Positions 7,900-17,400 of a stretch of 39,249 nucleotides of DNA are shown one piece after another. The position numbers were made by a program, and so were the translations under genes. The notes beneath the pieces were generated by a model. The model was not told the origin of the DNA, searched no databases, and was given only the letters and a program-made list of their open reading frames with translations. Source of the DNA: a virus; the IMG/VR virus record IMGVR_UViG_3300025120_000172, positions 1 through 39,249 of that record; one strand, given 5' to 3'. The stretch's first letter is position 1. Each line of letters begins with the position of its first letter.

Positions 7900-10022
7900 A
7901 TCAAATACTGTCAGATATAATAGTGACAGGCTCCATGGTAGGGATAGGAATTCTTGTATTAGTTATTTCTTTAAAAACAGAAGCTTCTTACATATACGAA
8001 GCAAATCAAAATTTATATGATTTACAAACTAATTCAACGGGTTCAACAGGGCTTGGTTCAAATGATGATGCGGTATCTTCTGCATTTAACATAGGATTTA
8101 CTTTTGATTTTTATGGTCAGTCTTTTACTCAAGCTAGAATGGCAACTAATGGTTGTCTTCACTTTAAAACTTCAGGTGCTTATTGTAATGACTTTACCCC
8201 CGATCCTTTATCAGGGCAACACACTTATACCTTATACCCTTTTTGGACTGATTTAATAAAAGACAATGGTTCAGGTATGAGAGCTAAGACTTTTGCTGAC
8301 TATACTATTTTCGGTTGGTATAAGATGAGAGAATATAATGAAGCTAATACGGATAATAGTTTTGAAGTTTGGTTATACCCCAATGATACTTTTGAGTTTA
8401 GATATGGCGGACTTGATATTGATAGGCATGATGTACTTATTGGAGAAATAGGAAGTGGCAGCAAAGAAGTCTATCAATATTATTTCCACGATGAATGTAA
8501 TACAGGATCTACCAACGCAAGTAATTGTGTAAATACAAATTGGAATGACACCTCTACAAACAATCTGTTAGAAAGTGGCGGGTCTTTGTACGGAGCAGGT
8601 TCTGGAAATGGTATAGACTGTACTGATGCATTAAACAACGTAAACTGTCCTAACTATGAAAACGCACTGTTTGATTATAACTGCCAACAAGACACTCAAC
8701 ACGATATAGCTTGTCCAGGATATAGACTAGAAGATTCTTATGCATATTACAATGAAGATGAATTTGATTATGGTTATGAGGATGAATTTAACAATAATGA
8801 CGATCCTTATGCAAATATGGAATTTACAGATGAAGAATGGTACGACATAGATATTCAAGAATTTGGTCAAGAACAAGTTGACGACTGGTATGGAGCAGAA
8901 GTTCAATTTAGTAATGACGGAACAGTGGTTTGGGACACTACACCACACACTTCTTATAATGACGTTGATATGTTGTTACAAGAATACGATGAACAAGTAG
9001 TGTTAAGTGAGATAGAAACATACGAGATACTTTCGTTTGATGCATTACCTGTGTTGGAGGATTTACCTGAGTTGTTTGTGTTTGAAACATTAATTAGAGA
9101 GGAGTTAGAAAATGAAAATATTGAAGAAATTGAAAGAGAAGAGTTTGAAACTATGGAAGAACTTGAAGAATGGTTTGAAGAAGAGCTGGCAGAAGCTGAA
9201 GACATTATTGAAGAACAGCAGGTTGCAGAAAACCGTGAAGAAGTTCTTACCGAAGAAGACCGCCAAGAAGAGCGCCGTGAAGAAGCCGTTGAAGAAGACT
9301 TTGCCGAAGAACTCTTTGCCGAAGAAGAAGGTGTCCCGAATCAAGAAAGAAGTTCGGTAAGCCGTTCAGCTTTATCTGTCGTAGCCAGTACTATTAGAAC
9401 TGCAAACAACAGTTCAAGAACTTCGGGAACTAGTTATTCGGGAGGCAGTTCGATAACAAATACTTCTAGCGCTTCAAGTAGTTCTAGTGGAGTAAGTACA
9501 AGCAATTCTCCTAGTGTTTCTGATCAGATAGCTTCAGCAGCCGTTCAAACTAATCAAATTTTATCTATGAGTTCGGGAGGTATGGGAAATGTTTCTGTAG
9601 TTGTTACTCCGATGATTAGTTTAGATAATAATCCTCAGATAGTTATGGCTGAAGTGCAAGTTCAAGACATGCAGGGAGATATAAATACTGCTGTTTCAGG
9701 AGTAATGACCGCAAGTGAAGCTGATCAAATAGCTGATCAAATAGTTGCCCAAAATATAAAATCTCAAAAAGAAGAAGCGGAAGAAGAACAACAAGAGACT
9801 GGGAAATACGGGGACGAATCAACATTGGTTGCTTATCTAGGTTATGTGCCTTCTTTTGAAGTTTATAAAACTGTGTCTATTCCTCAAGCTGAGACTTGGT
9901 ACGAACCAAGAACTGTTTATGGTGACGCATATATATCAGACAACATTACAGCTTTTTATGGTTTAGCTAGTAGTAATTTGAACCAAATCAATAGTATGAT
10001 AAGACAACAACCAAATTTATAG
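7875..10022 (+). CDS. Membrane-anchored acidic protein with a NIDO-like beta domain
   Basis: 715 residues from the ATG at 7875; an in-frame TTG at 7863 is less likely. A single membrane helix lies near the N-terminus (about 15-33). Residues about 60-195 form a beta domain with FTFDFYGQSF, ARMATNGCLHF and SFEVWLYPNDTFEFRYGG, reminiscent of nidogen-like (NIDO) adhesive domains. Residues about 230-330 are Asp/Tyr/Asn rich with Cys. Residues about 370-490 are very acidic and Glu rich, with runs of GAA codons. A Ser-rich linker (about 495-560) precedes a conserved-looking C-terminus. It overlaps the exported protein gene by 25 bases, so the two are probably made together. It could be a surface-displayed or host envelope protein; function unknown. 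Confidence 0.65.
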   Translation: MEKPSSKLDQILSDIIVTGSMVGIGILVLVISLKTEASYIYEANQNLYDLQTNSTGSTGLGSNDDAVSSAFNIGFTFDFYGQSFTQARMATNGCLHFKTSGAYCNDFTPDPLSGQHTYTLYPFWTDLIKDNGSGMRAKTFADYTIFGWYKMREYNEANTDNSFEVWLYPNDTFEFRYGGLDIDRHDVLIGEIGSGSKEVYQYYFHDECNTGSTNASNCVNTNWNDTSTNNLLESGGSLYGAGSGNGIDCTDALNNVNCPNYENALFDYNCQQDTQHDIACPGYRLEDSYAYYNEDEFDYGYEDEFNNNDDPYANMEFTDEEWYDIDIQEFGQEQVDDWYGAEVQFSNDGTVVWDTTPHTSYNDVDMLLQEYDEQVVLSEIETYEILSFDALPVLEDLPELFVFETLIREELENENIEEIEREEFETMEELEEWFEEELAEAEDIIEEQQVAENREEVLTEEDRQEERREEAVEEDFAEELFAEEEGVPNQERSSVSRSALSVVASTIRTANNSSRTSGTSYSGGSSITNTSSASSSSSGVSTSNSPSVSDQIASAAVQTNQILSMSSGGMGNVSVVVTPMISLDNNPQIVMAEVQVQDMQGDINTAVSGVMTASEADQIADQIVAQNIKSQKEEAEEEQQETGKYGDESTLVAYLGYVPSFEVYKTVSIPQAETWYEPRTVYGDAYISDNITAFYGLASSNLNQINSMIRQQPNL

Positions 10023-10030
10023 GAGACAGC

Positions 10031-10369
10031 ATGGACTGGTTTGAGAATAAAACAACACAACTTATAGCTTTAGTTGGGATAATAGGAACTCTTGCGGGTT
10101 TCGGGTACACAGGAGCAACGTATGTAAATAGGTTAGAAAACCTTGAAGCACAAATAGGTGGTATAGGTGATACAGAAGATGCTCAAAAAATTATTGAAGA
10201 AAGATTTGTAGCTATAGAAACTTCTGTAGAGTACATGAATAAGTCAATAGACGGTTTAGTTATCCCAGATAACAGCGATCTTAAAGCAAGTGTTGCTTCG
10301 TTAACAAGTGATGTTGAAAGAATTTGGATAGAGCTAGATAAACAAGACGATAATCCTTTGGCTAATTGA
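10031..10369 (+). CDS. Small membrane-anchored coiled-coil protein (spanin/holin-like candidate)
   Basis: 112 residues with a good ribosome binding site (AGGAG, 7 bases before the ATG). One hydrophobic segment (about 10-33, LIALVGIIGTLAGFGYTGAT) is followed by a long charged helix rich in Glu, Ile and Leu (about 35-110). This N-in, C-out topology with a periplasmic coiled coil resembles i-spanins and some holin accessory proteins, but no lipoprotein partner was found. It is the last gene before a 143-base gap. Confidence 0.6.
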   Translation: MDWFENKTTQLIALVGIIGTLAGFGYTGATYVNRLENLEAQIGGIGDTEDAQKIIEERFVAIETSVEYMNKSIDGLVIPDNSDLKASVASLTSDVERIWIELDKQDDNPLAN

Positions 10370-10386
10370 CCTATATGCTATATAAT
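10358..10386 (+). promoter_or_regulatory. Candidate sigma70-type promoter before internal virion genes
   Basis: TTGGCT (10358-10363), 17-base spacer, TATAAT (10381-10386), overlapping the end of the coiled-coil gene. A second weaker candidate, TTTACT (10401-10406) with a 17-base spacer to CTTTAT, resembles the early promoter family. Either could drive the block starting at 10513. Based on consensus only. Confidence 0.4.
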
Positions 10387-10491
10387 CAATTTATCAGTTC
10401 TTTACTGCAGCCTTCGGACATGGCTTTATCCGCTAATACCTATATTGGAAAATATTACACAAGGAATAAACAGGAAGAAGATGTTAAATAA
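10375..10491 (+). CDS. Possible 38-residue micro-ORF in the gap before the virion block
   Basis: ATG at 10375 to TAA at 10491, starting MLYNQFISSLLQPSDMALSA. There is no convincing ribosome binding site, and the start codon overlaps the candidate promoter. It may be only a chance open frame, or a leader peptide for the 10513 gene. Nothing else is seen in this 143-base gap apart from the promoter candidates. Confidence 0.2.
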   Translation: MLYNQFISSLLQPSDMALSANTYIGKYYTRNKQEEDVK

Positions 10492-10512
10492 ACAAAAGGT
10501 TAAAAACTAGTT

Positions 10513-11520
10513 ATGAGTGTAGAAGCCGTAATGGCTGCTTTTACAGCACTGCAGGCTTTGTCAGGAGCTAAATCAGCTTTTGATCCCGATAGTAGTGGAG
10601 GCGGGGGTGGTGTTTCTTCTAAAACATCTTCTGGAAATAATCAAATAGAATTTAACCCTGTGGGCATAGAAACACTACAGGGAATCACTCCTTTTGAATA
10701 CGGTCAAATGCAACAAGAATTCGACAAAGAACAAGCCCAAAATATGCAATACGGTGGACCGCTGTACGCAGCTGAAGGAAACTCGGTAGATTTTAAAACA
10801 CAGATAGCCCAAGATATTTTTGGGCAAGGTATAAAAGACATAATGCCTGGCGGGATTCTTGGCTTGTTACTTGCCTCGAATTTCTTAGACAATAAAGACG
10901 ATGAAGAAGAAGAATCTATTGTTCCTGGATTAAAAGACGGCGCAGCTATTCCCGTTGTTTTTGACACTAATTTATATGACCCAAAAATAATAGTTTCTGA
11001 AGATATTAATGCACTTAGCCCCGATAGTGAAACAAACAAAAGATATCAAAAAGATTTTGAGAACAAACTAAAAAACGATATATTATTAGGACAACTAAGT
11101 GAGTTATTTAGTGAAGGATTTAATCCACTTATGGCTGTGTTAGATAGTAAAAATAAATCAGATGCAGCTCGAAAAAGAACTATTAAAGGACAAGGAAATA
11201 TTGTTCCTCAAAGCGGTGGAAGAATAGCTAGACAACAAAGACAAAAAACTGCGTCTAAAGGTGTAACACCTTTCGAATATAAAGCTATGCAAGGCGGAGG
11301 AGCATTAAATAGAAAAATGTTTATGCAAAACTATATGCCCAACGGCGGAGATATTCGTGGTCCAGGAGGTCCAAAAGACGATTTAATACCTGTAATGGCA
11401 AGCAACGGAGAGTACATGCTTTCTAAAGCAGCTGTTGATCAAGCAGGAGGAGGCAACCACTCTAAAGGGATTGCTAATTTAGAACAATTTAATAACAGAG
11501 GTAACAGACGTTATGGCTGA
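10513..11520 (+). CDS. Internal virion protein candidate with conserved C-terminal GGP..D.IPVMAS.GE motif
   Basis: 335 residues. A Gly/Ser-rich N-terminal part is followed by two copies of a GVTPFEY/GITPFEY...MQ.GG unit (about 57-80 and 251-265) and the C-terminal block RGPGGPKDDLIPVMASNGEY, then MLSKAAVDQAGGG and an ending GNRRYG. The block is recalled from virion-internal and ejection-type proteins of marine podoviruses; its function is not known. Coding continues with an 8-base overlap into the next virion gene. No membrane helix except a short hydrophobic stretch (about 107-121, DIMPGGILGLLLASN). Confidence 0.5.
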   Translation: MSVEAVMAAFTALQALSGAKSAFDPDSSGGGGGVSSKTSSGNNQIEFNPVGIETLQGITPFEYGQMQQEFDKEQAQNMQYGGPLYAAEGNSVDFKTQIAQDIFGQGIKDIMPGGILGLLLASNFLDNKDDEEEESIVPGLKDGAAIPVVFDTNLYDPKIIVSEDINALSPDSETNKRYQKDFENKLKNDILLGQLSELFSEGFNPLMAVLDSKNKSDAARKRTIKGQGNIVPQSGGRIARQQRQKTASKGVTPFEYKAMQGGGALNRKMFMQNYMPNGGDIRGPGGPKDDLIPVMASNGEYMLSKAAVDQAGGGNHSKGIANLEQFNNRGNRRYG

Positions 11521-12688
11521 TAGAACCACGCGAGAATATTCAACACAAGCTCCTGCAGGATATGTCGGAGATTTTCTACAACAGGGAATTTTTCCTTACG
11601 CACAAGGTTTTTTAAAAAGCCAGTTCGATAATTTAGGAGCACCTAACACAAACCCGTACACTTACACAGGTCCACGAGTTGCTCAATTTGACCCTAGAGA
11701 ACAATACGCTATGGATATGTCTGATCAAGCGATTGGTTCTTATAGACCTTACTTACAAAATCAAAGTGGGTTACTGAGGGATGCTTCGAGATCTTCAGCA
11801 CTAGGGACAGCGGCAGGAGCTAGGTCTTTAACAGAAGCAGAAGAACGATTAAGCACTCTTAATAACACTTATGACCCTAGTCAAATTGCTTCCTATATGA
11901 ACCCATATACGGAAGAAGTGTTAGATAGAAGTATTGCAGATATTAGGGAACAAACAGAAAAAGGTAAAATAGGGGCTAGGGATAGAGCGGTTAGTTCTGG
12001 AGCTTTCGGAGGAAGTAGAGGAAGATTAACTGAAGAAGATGTTGAAAGAACAGGACTGCGAAGTATTGGAGATATTTCTTCAAAACTTAGAGCCGCAAAT
12101 TATGAAAATGCTCAAACACAATCTGTTAATGAATTTGCTAGACAACAAGCTGAAAAAGCAGCGACAGCTTCTGGTTATGGGCAACTAGGAAATCAGTTTG
12201 CGCAGATGGGAAATCAAGCAGCAACAACTTTTGGAAATTTAGGAAATCAATACGGAAGTATGGCAAATGCATTACCTGCTTTACAGTCAGCCGATATAAA
12301 CCGTACTATGGGTATGGGTGGATTAGGTAGAGGCAGACAACAGTCTCTAATGGATTTAAACTACCAAAACTTTACAGGTCAATACAATTTACCAATGCAA
12401 ACATTACAAAATGTTGGGGCACTTACTGCTTCTCTTGGACCAATGGCAGGTGGTTTTGGGTATGCGGGAGCTAACTATGACGCTGATTTACAGCTACCCG
12501 CAGGAGGCAACTATGGGGCACAATTTAGTCCAAACAATTCTGATATTGGTATTCCTGGTGGGGGAATTATGAGCACTCCTTCTGGTGGAGGAGTTCCTGC
12601 AAATCCTGTTATGGGTAGTTATGGTGCTCAGACAACTTATCCTAATTATACTGGGGGAACTTACGGTAATAATATGCCCGTAGCTTAG
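11513..12688 (+). CDS. Internal virion/DNA ejection protein candidate
   Basis: 391 residues. It contains helical segments with YMNPYTEEVLDRSIADIREQ and GARDRAVSSGAFGGSRGRL (about 120-180), a pattern seen in podovirus injection-type proteins, then Gln/Asn/Ala repeats such as GNQFAQMGNQAATTFGNLGN. The C-terminus is Gly/Pro/Tyr rich and probably disordered. No signal peptide. It overlaps the upstream gene by 8 bases. The role is inferred from composition, order and neighbours; P22 gp7/gp20 and T7 gp14 are functional analogues, not demonstrated homologues. Confidence 0.5.
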   Translation: MADRTTREYSTQAPAGYVGDFLQQGIFPYAQGFLKSQFDNLGAPNTNPYTYTGPRVAQFDPREQYAMDMSDQAIGSYRPYLQNQSGLLRDASRSSALGTAAGARSLTEAEERLSTLNNTYDPSQIASYMNPYTEEVLDRSIADIREQTEKGKIGARDRAVSSGAFGGSRGRLTEEDVERTGLRSIGDISSKLRAANYENAQTQSVNEFARQQAEKAATASGYGQLGNQFAQMGNQAATTFGNLGNQYGSMANALPALQSADINRTMGMGGLGRGRQQSLMDLNYQNFTGQYNLPMQTLQNVGALTASLGPMAGGFGYAGANYDADLQLPAGGNYGAQFSPNNSDIGIPGGGIMSTPSGGGVPANPVMGSYGAQTTYPNYTGGTYGNNMPVA

Positions 12689-12696
12689 AGAAGAAA

Positions 12697-14436
12697 ATGG
12701 CACAACGAGATAACAGAGGAATAGGTGGTTTTCAAGGACCTGCAAATATTGGCGGTGAAGGTGGTTTAATACCCACTATTAAAATGCCACAAACTCGTAT
12801 GAGTTTTCCTACTCCTCGTAGCGGCGGTGGAGGAAGCCGTAAAGTTAAACCTCTTGAAAGACTAGCAGGCATAGTTCCTTACGGTATTGAAGCAGCTTTT
12901 AATGCTTTTGAAGAGCCTCCTAAAATACTTTCAGAAAAAGAATATTACGAAACTATTCGTCCAGAAGGAGCTCCTGTCCCAGAAGAGCCAACTGAATTAG
13001 AAAAAGCCCGTTACAAAGCTTATCAAGTTGTTGGACCTAAAGATACACAAGATAGATTTGACGCTGAAACTATTGCTATGCTGGCGGGTAGTTTAGCCAC
13101 GGGCAGAGGTTCTGACCAGTACAATCAAACACTCAGAAACATACGGTCGTCTAAACAGGCGGCTAGTAATACAAAAGAAAATAGGCGGGGGGCTATTATC
13201 CAAGATAATTTACAAAAAATAACGCCTAAAAATATGACGTTTGTCGATATAAACTCGTATAAAGAAAATGGATTAACCACAGATAATGTTCGTAAAGGTT
13301 TTATGGCGGGTAGTAAAGCGGCTCCTGAATATTTAATAGAGCAAAAAAACCGAAAAGGATTTATTGATGCAAATAGCGACGAAGCTCTTAATTATTTACT
13401 TGATAATAAAGGGCAAGGCACCGTAGCAAATTGGGTTCCTTTTACCACGATAGACGAATTTAAAGAAATACCTACTACTGCTGCTGCAAACACAGCAGCA
13501 GATTTACAAAAATGGGAAATAGGTTTTGCACAAAAAGAAACATCTTTATTAGACGTCCATAATACCGCGGGCGCGATAGTAGAACTCATGAATAAACAAA
13601 TCGCTGGCGAAGAAATAGGTGGTATTGGTTTTCAAGGAAAATTAACTCAGGCAATAAATAACGGTTTTGTTAATGTTGTCAAAACATTTGAAACTATAGC
13701 TAAAGTGAGTCCTGAAAAAAGTATGTTCAGTAAGAAAGCTTCGGGAGGAAATGTAGGTAGACAGGGAACAGGTTACCATGCCGAAACGTTGTATGAATTA
13801 TTACAACAAGACATGATGGATCCTGGAAGTGTTGATGACCAATTAGCAGCAGCTATGTCTGAGTTTGAAGGGGCAACTAAATATAAATTTATAGATAGAT
13901 TATCGAGTGGTTCCCTAGCTACTATCGAATATAATTCTCGTTTATTAAAATTAGCGTATGCTGCTGCCGCTGCTGCGGGTCAAACAGGTCGTACTTTATC
14001 CGATAAAGATTTACAATTTTTCTTAGAAATGGTTGGGGGAGGAAGTAACGACAGTCCTGAGGTTCAAAGAGCGGTTATACGAAATTTTGTACAAGATATT
14101 ACTAGGGAAGTAGATAACGATCCGAGGGTTATGTTGAATAAAAGAAAAATTAATAATCAATACGACATGAATAACCCAACACAACGCGGGATTATTAAAA
14201 CGTATTACGATGAAGTTATAGATGATGAGACTGGAAAAATAACTGGTTATAATTTTGTACCTTTTTATGGACGATACGATAGGTCAAATCCATCTATTAA
14301 AAGATACATAAACTCATTAGGCAGCTATAAAGGTGGCGAAGCGTTGGATCCATCTGAAAATACTAAAGCTGAGGTAGACGATTTACGTCCTGATTCTACC
14401 CAATCGATATACGACTATTTTAATACTGGAATCTAA
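12697..14436 (+). CDS. Internal virion protein candidate
   Basis: 579 residues. The N-terminal 55 residues are Gly/Arg/Pro rich and likely flexible; the remainder is mostly alpha-helical, with no membrane segment and no recognised catalytic motif. It includes a helix-rich region with LLDVHNTAGAIVELMNKQIA (about 290-310) and a conserved-looking stretch SGSLATIEYNSRLLKLAYAA (about 401-420) followed by GQTGRTLSDKDLQFFLEM. The next gene starts 2 bases after the stop. It probably belongs to the set of proteins packed with or ejected before DNA, but no family name can be given. Confidence 0.45.
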   Translation: MAQRDNRGIGGFQGPANIGGEGGLIPTIKMPQTRMSFPTPRSGGGGSRKVKPLERLAGIVPYGIEAAFNAFEEPPKILSEKEYYETIRPEGAPVPEEPTELEKARYKAYQVVGPKDTQDRFDAETIAMLAGSLATGRGSDQYNQTLRNIRSSKQAASNTKENRRGAIIQDNLQKITPKNMTFVDINSYKENGLTTDNVRKGFMAGSKAAPEYLIEQKNRKGFIDANSDEALNYLLDNKGQGTVANWVPFTTIDEFKEIPTTAAANTAADLQKWEIGFAQKETSLLDVHNTAGAIVELMNKQIAGEEIGGIGFQGKLTQAINNGFVNVVKTFETIAKVSPEKSMFSKKASGGNVGRQGTGYHAETLYELLQQDMMDPGSVDDQLAAAMSEFEGATKYKFIDRLSSGSLATIEYNSRLLKLAYAAAAAAGQTGRTLSDKDLQFFLEMVGGGSNDSPEVQRAVIRNFVQDITREVDNDPRVMLNKRKINNQYDMNNPTQRGIIKTYYDEVIDDETGKITGYNFVPFYGRYDRSNPSIKRYINSLGSYKGGEALDPSENTKAEVDDLRPDSTQSIYDYFNTGI

Positions 14437-14437
14437 C

Positions 14438-17400
14438 ATGCCAGCATTAACCAAAGAACAATACGAGAACTGGAAAGAAACGGCTACTTTCGAAAGTGAG
14501 TCAGTTGAAGAACAGTTTGGAGCTGATTTACCTCTGAAAAATTATTTTGAAGATGGTGAACTCCAAATTTTAAGTTTAATTAGATATGACGCTGCCGCAT
14601 TACAAAAATTAAGAAACAACCCAGCAAGTTTAGGGATTAACCAAAACACTGGCGAACCGTTTACTAAAGAATTTATTGATAACAAATTAAAAACCATAGG
14701 GGATAAATACAATTTTTATAACCGTCGCCCAGTTGACCCTAAAGGTGATCCACAACCTTTTGGAAATAAATTATTCGAAAATGTACAATCTTTGTTGAGT
14801 ACTCCTATTGCTCAGCCTGGATTAGCTCCTCCAAGTGTTTCAATAAATTCCCCGCAATACAATGTTATTGACGAAAGTGTAGGAAAACTTCAAGAAAGGG
14901 GTTTTTCGGGGTATAAAGAATACGACGACCCCAATAGAAATGTTATATTTAAAGGTTTTGATTTCGATTCTGTAAAAAACCTTAGTTATTTCATGCCTAG
15001 AAATAAAACTCCACGAGACCTTAATTTTGCGTTAGGGACTGTTTCTAAAAGAACAGGGGTTGACCAAGGTACAGCCTACTGGGCAGACCCGAGTAACCCT
15101 GAACTTGGGATGCAAATTGAACATCCTGGGTCAAAAGAAGTCTCTTCTTGGAATTTACCTCGTTTCACCCCTGTCCGAGATTCTATAGATTTTCTTCAAA
15201 CGGAAACACCTGCGTTTATAGGTGAGTTAATATTTTTTAAATATGGAAGAGCGGGTGCTAGGGAAATTTTTGAAAAACAACAATATCCAGGAGGAGTAGC
15301 CAAAGTATTAGAGTGGGGAGGAACAGCTACAGGAACAGGTTTTAGTGCTTCTTTAGGTGAAACTTTTAGATTAAGTATGGGCAAACTCATGGGAGCTCAT
15401 GACCGATCTTATCCTGAAATATTTGCAGAAGCAGGTCTAACTGGGTTACTTTCTACACTTTCTGTAGGAACATTAGATGGTCTTGCGAGAGGGCTTCCTT
15501 TAATAAAAGACATGCTTAAAGGTGAACTACTTCCTGACGCCGTGTTTGGTGAATTAGACGAAGCTATAAAAGCCGCAAGAAGAAGTGATGCTGGAATACA
15601 AACTAGGGGAAAAGTCGAACAAAACATTAATGTGTTGCCTGATGGAACAATTAGATTCGACGATGTAGGTACGTCTGCTCAAGAAGTAACAACTAAAGAA
15701 ATAAACGAAGCAGTTGCTAAACTCGTTCCCGACTCTCAATATTTTTTAGGGAGAGATACTAATTTAACCCTAGCTCCTGCTGCTTTAAGTGAAGCCGCCG
15801 CAGATTTTGAAATAATGTTTTTAAAAAATTCTACAGATCCTGAAATAAGAAAAATATTCCGAAATATTTTAAACGGAGACCAAGTCTTAATGCAACGTTT
15901 TCTTTCTTCTTTAAATAGAGAAATAGGAGGAGGTATTGATAAAGATTTATCAGGTAATAGTATTAGCTCTTATTTTAAAGACGGAGCTTTAGAACGGGCA
16001 GATGACTTACGAGCTGCTACTGCGTTAGCTATGGACAATGTTTTAAATGCTATGGGAGGTTCTAGTGTGGACGCGGGTGGAAATGCGTTATATAAAAATG
16101 TTCCTAATGCTAAATTAAGTACTGACTTACAAGAAAGAAGTCAAACTCGTTTTAGAGAAATATCGGATGAATATGTTAGTGAATACAATACCGCATTTAA
16201 AACTGCATTAGAAGATCCTCGTTACGCTGGTCTTACTACAGGAGGAGGAAGAACAGCTAAAGCGGCAGAAGCATGGGAACAAATAGGTAATAATACTGAT
16301 GCATTATTTAGAGATGTTGAGTCTTCTGCAGCTCGAGAAGATTTTTATGAACTTTTAGGGGTAGATTCAAAATCAACTTTAGCTAAACTTAGAGGTCGAG
16401 CACCTGTTGAAAAAGAAGTACGTGATAAAAGAAATCCTTTTACTTTAAATGAAAAAGGACAAAAAATTCCTAATTATATTACCACTGTTGTTGCAGGACC
16501 TTATGCAAAACCTAATTTTACTTTAGACGAATTAAATACAGCAAGGGTTACTTTAAACAAACATGTAGCTTCTACAAACAACGAAGTTTCTCGGAAAAAA
16601 GCAAGTGATTTAGAAAGAGCATTAAGTGATCAAATGTTTCAATTATTAAAAGAAGGTGCTAGTGCTGAGTCAAACATACCGTTGACGTCTAACAAAAAAT
16701 TAATGGAGTGGATGAGTGATAATAATTACGGTTTTAATATTAAGCAAGCTTGGACGCAACAAAAAGATGCAATCTTAAGAACTAAATATGTAGCTGAGAT
16801 TGCGAATGCCCGAGCAAACCCAGAAAGTTTTGTTAATAATTTATTAGCTACAAATGTACCAGGATCATTAACTAATGAAAAAATAACAAATTTAGTTTAT
16901 ATTTTAAATGCTACAAATGCTCCTGAATTACGAATTCTTCAAGACTCAGTAATAGCAAAAATAACAAACACAGTTAATGAACTTCCTAAAAGTGGAGTAG
17001 CCCCAACTCCTTTCCAAAAAGGTTTAGCGTATAGAAAGTTTTTAAAAGAAAACGAATCAACTATAAGAGCTTTTTTCCCTAAAGATGATTTCAAAAGTAT
17101 TAACACTTTTAAAGATTTTGAAAAAAATGTATTACCTCAGTTAGAAAAAGAAAACCTTTTAATAGATCAAATAACAACACAAGCAGGTGATTCTAATTAC
17201 ACTAATGTTGTTAAAGGTATTTTAGAAATGGGAGATTCTGCAAAAAGAGCCGCAGTGTTTGAAGATAATTTAGCGTTTATTAAACCGTTTTTAGATCAAA
17301 GTCCTTTATTACAAAAAAGAACTTCAAGCGTTGCTAAAAGTTGGTTAGTTTCAAAAATTATGAAACGAGGAAATGATGGAATTTGGAGCTTAGACCCTGA

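Noticed and set aside
9112-9360. 82-residue Lys-rich open frame on the + strand inside the acidic protein gene
   Set aside because: It is the shifted reading of the GAA-rich Glu stretch (Glu in one frame, Lys in another), lies wholly inside a longer gene and has no independent support.
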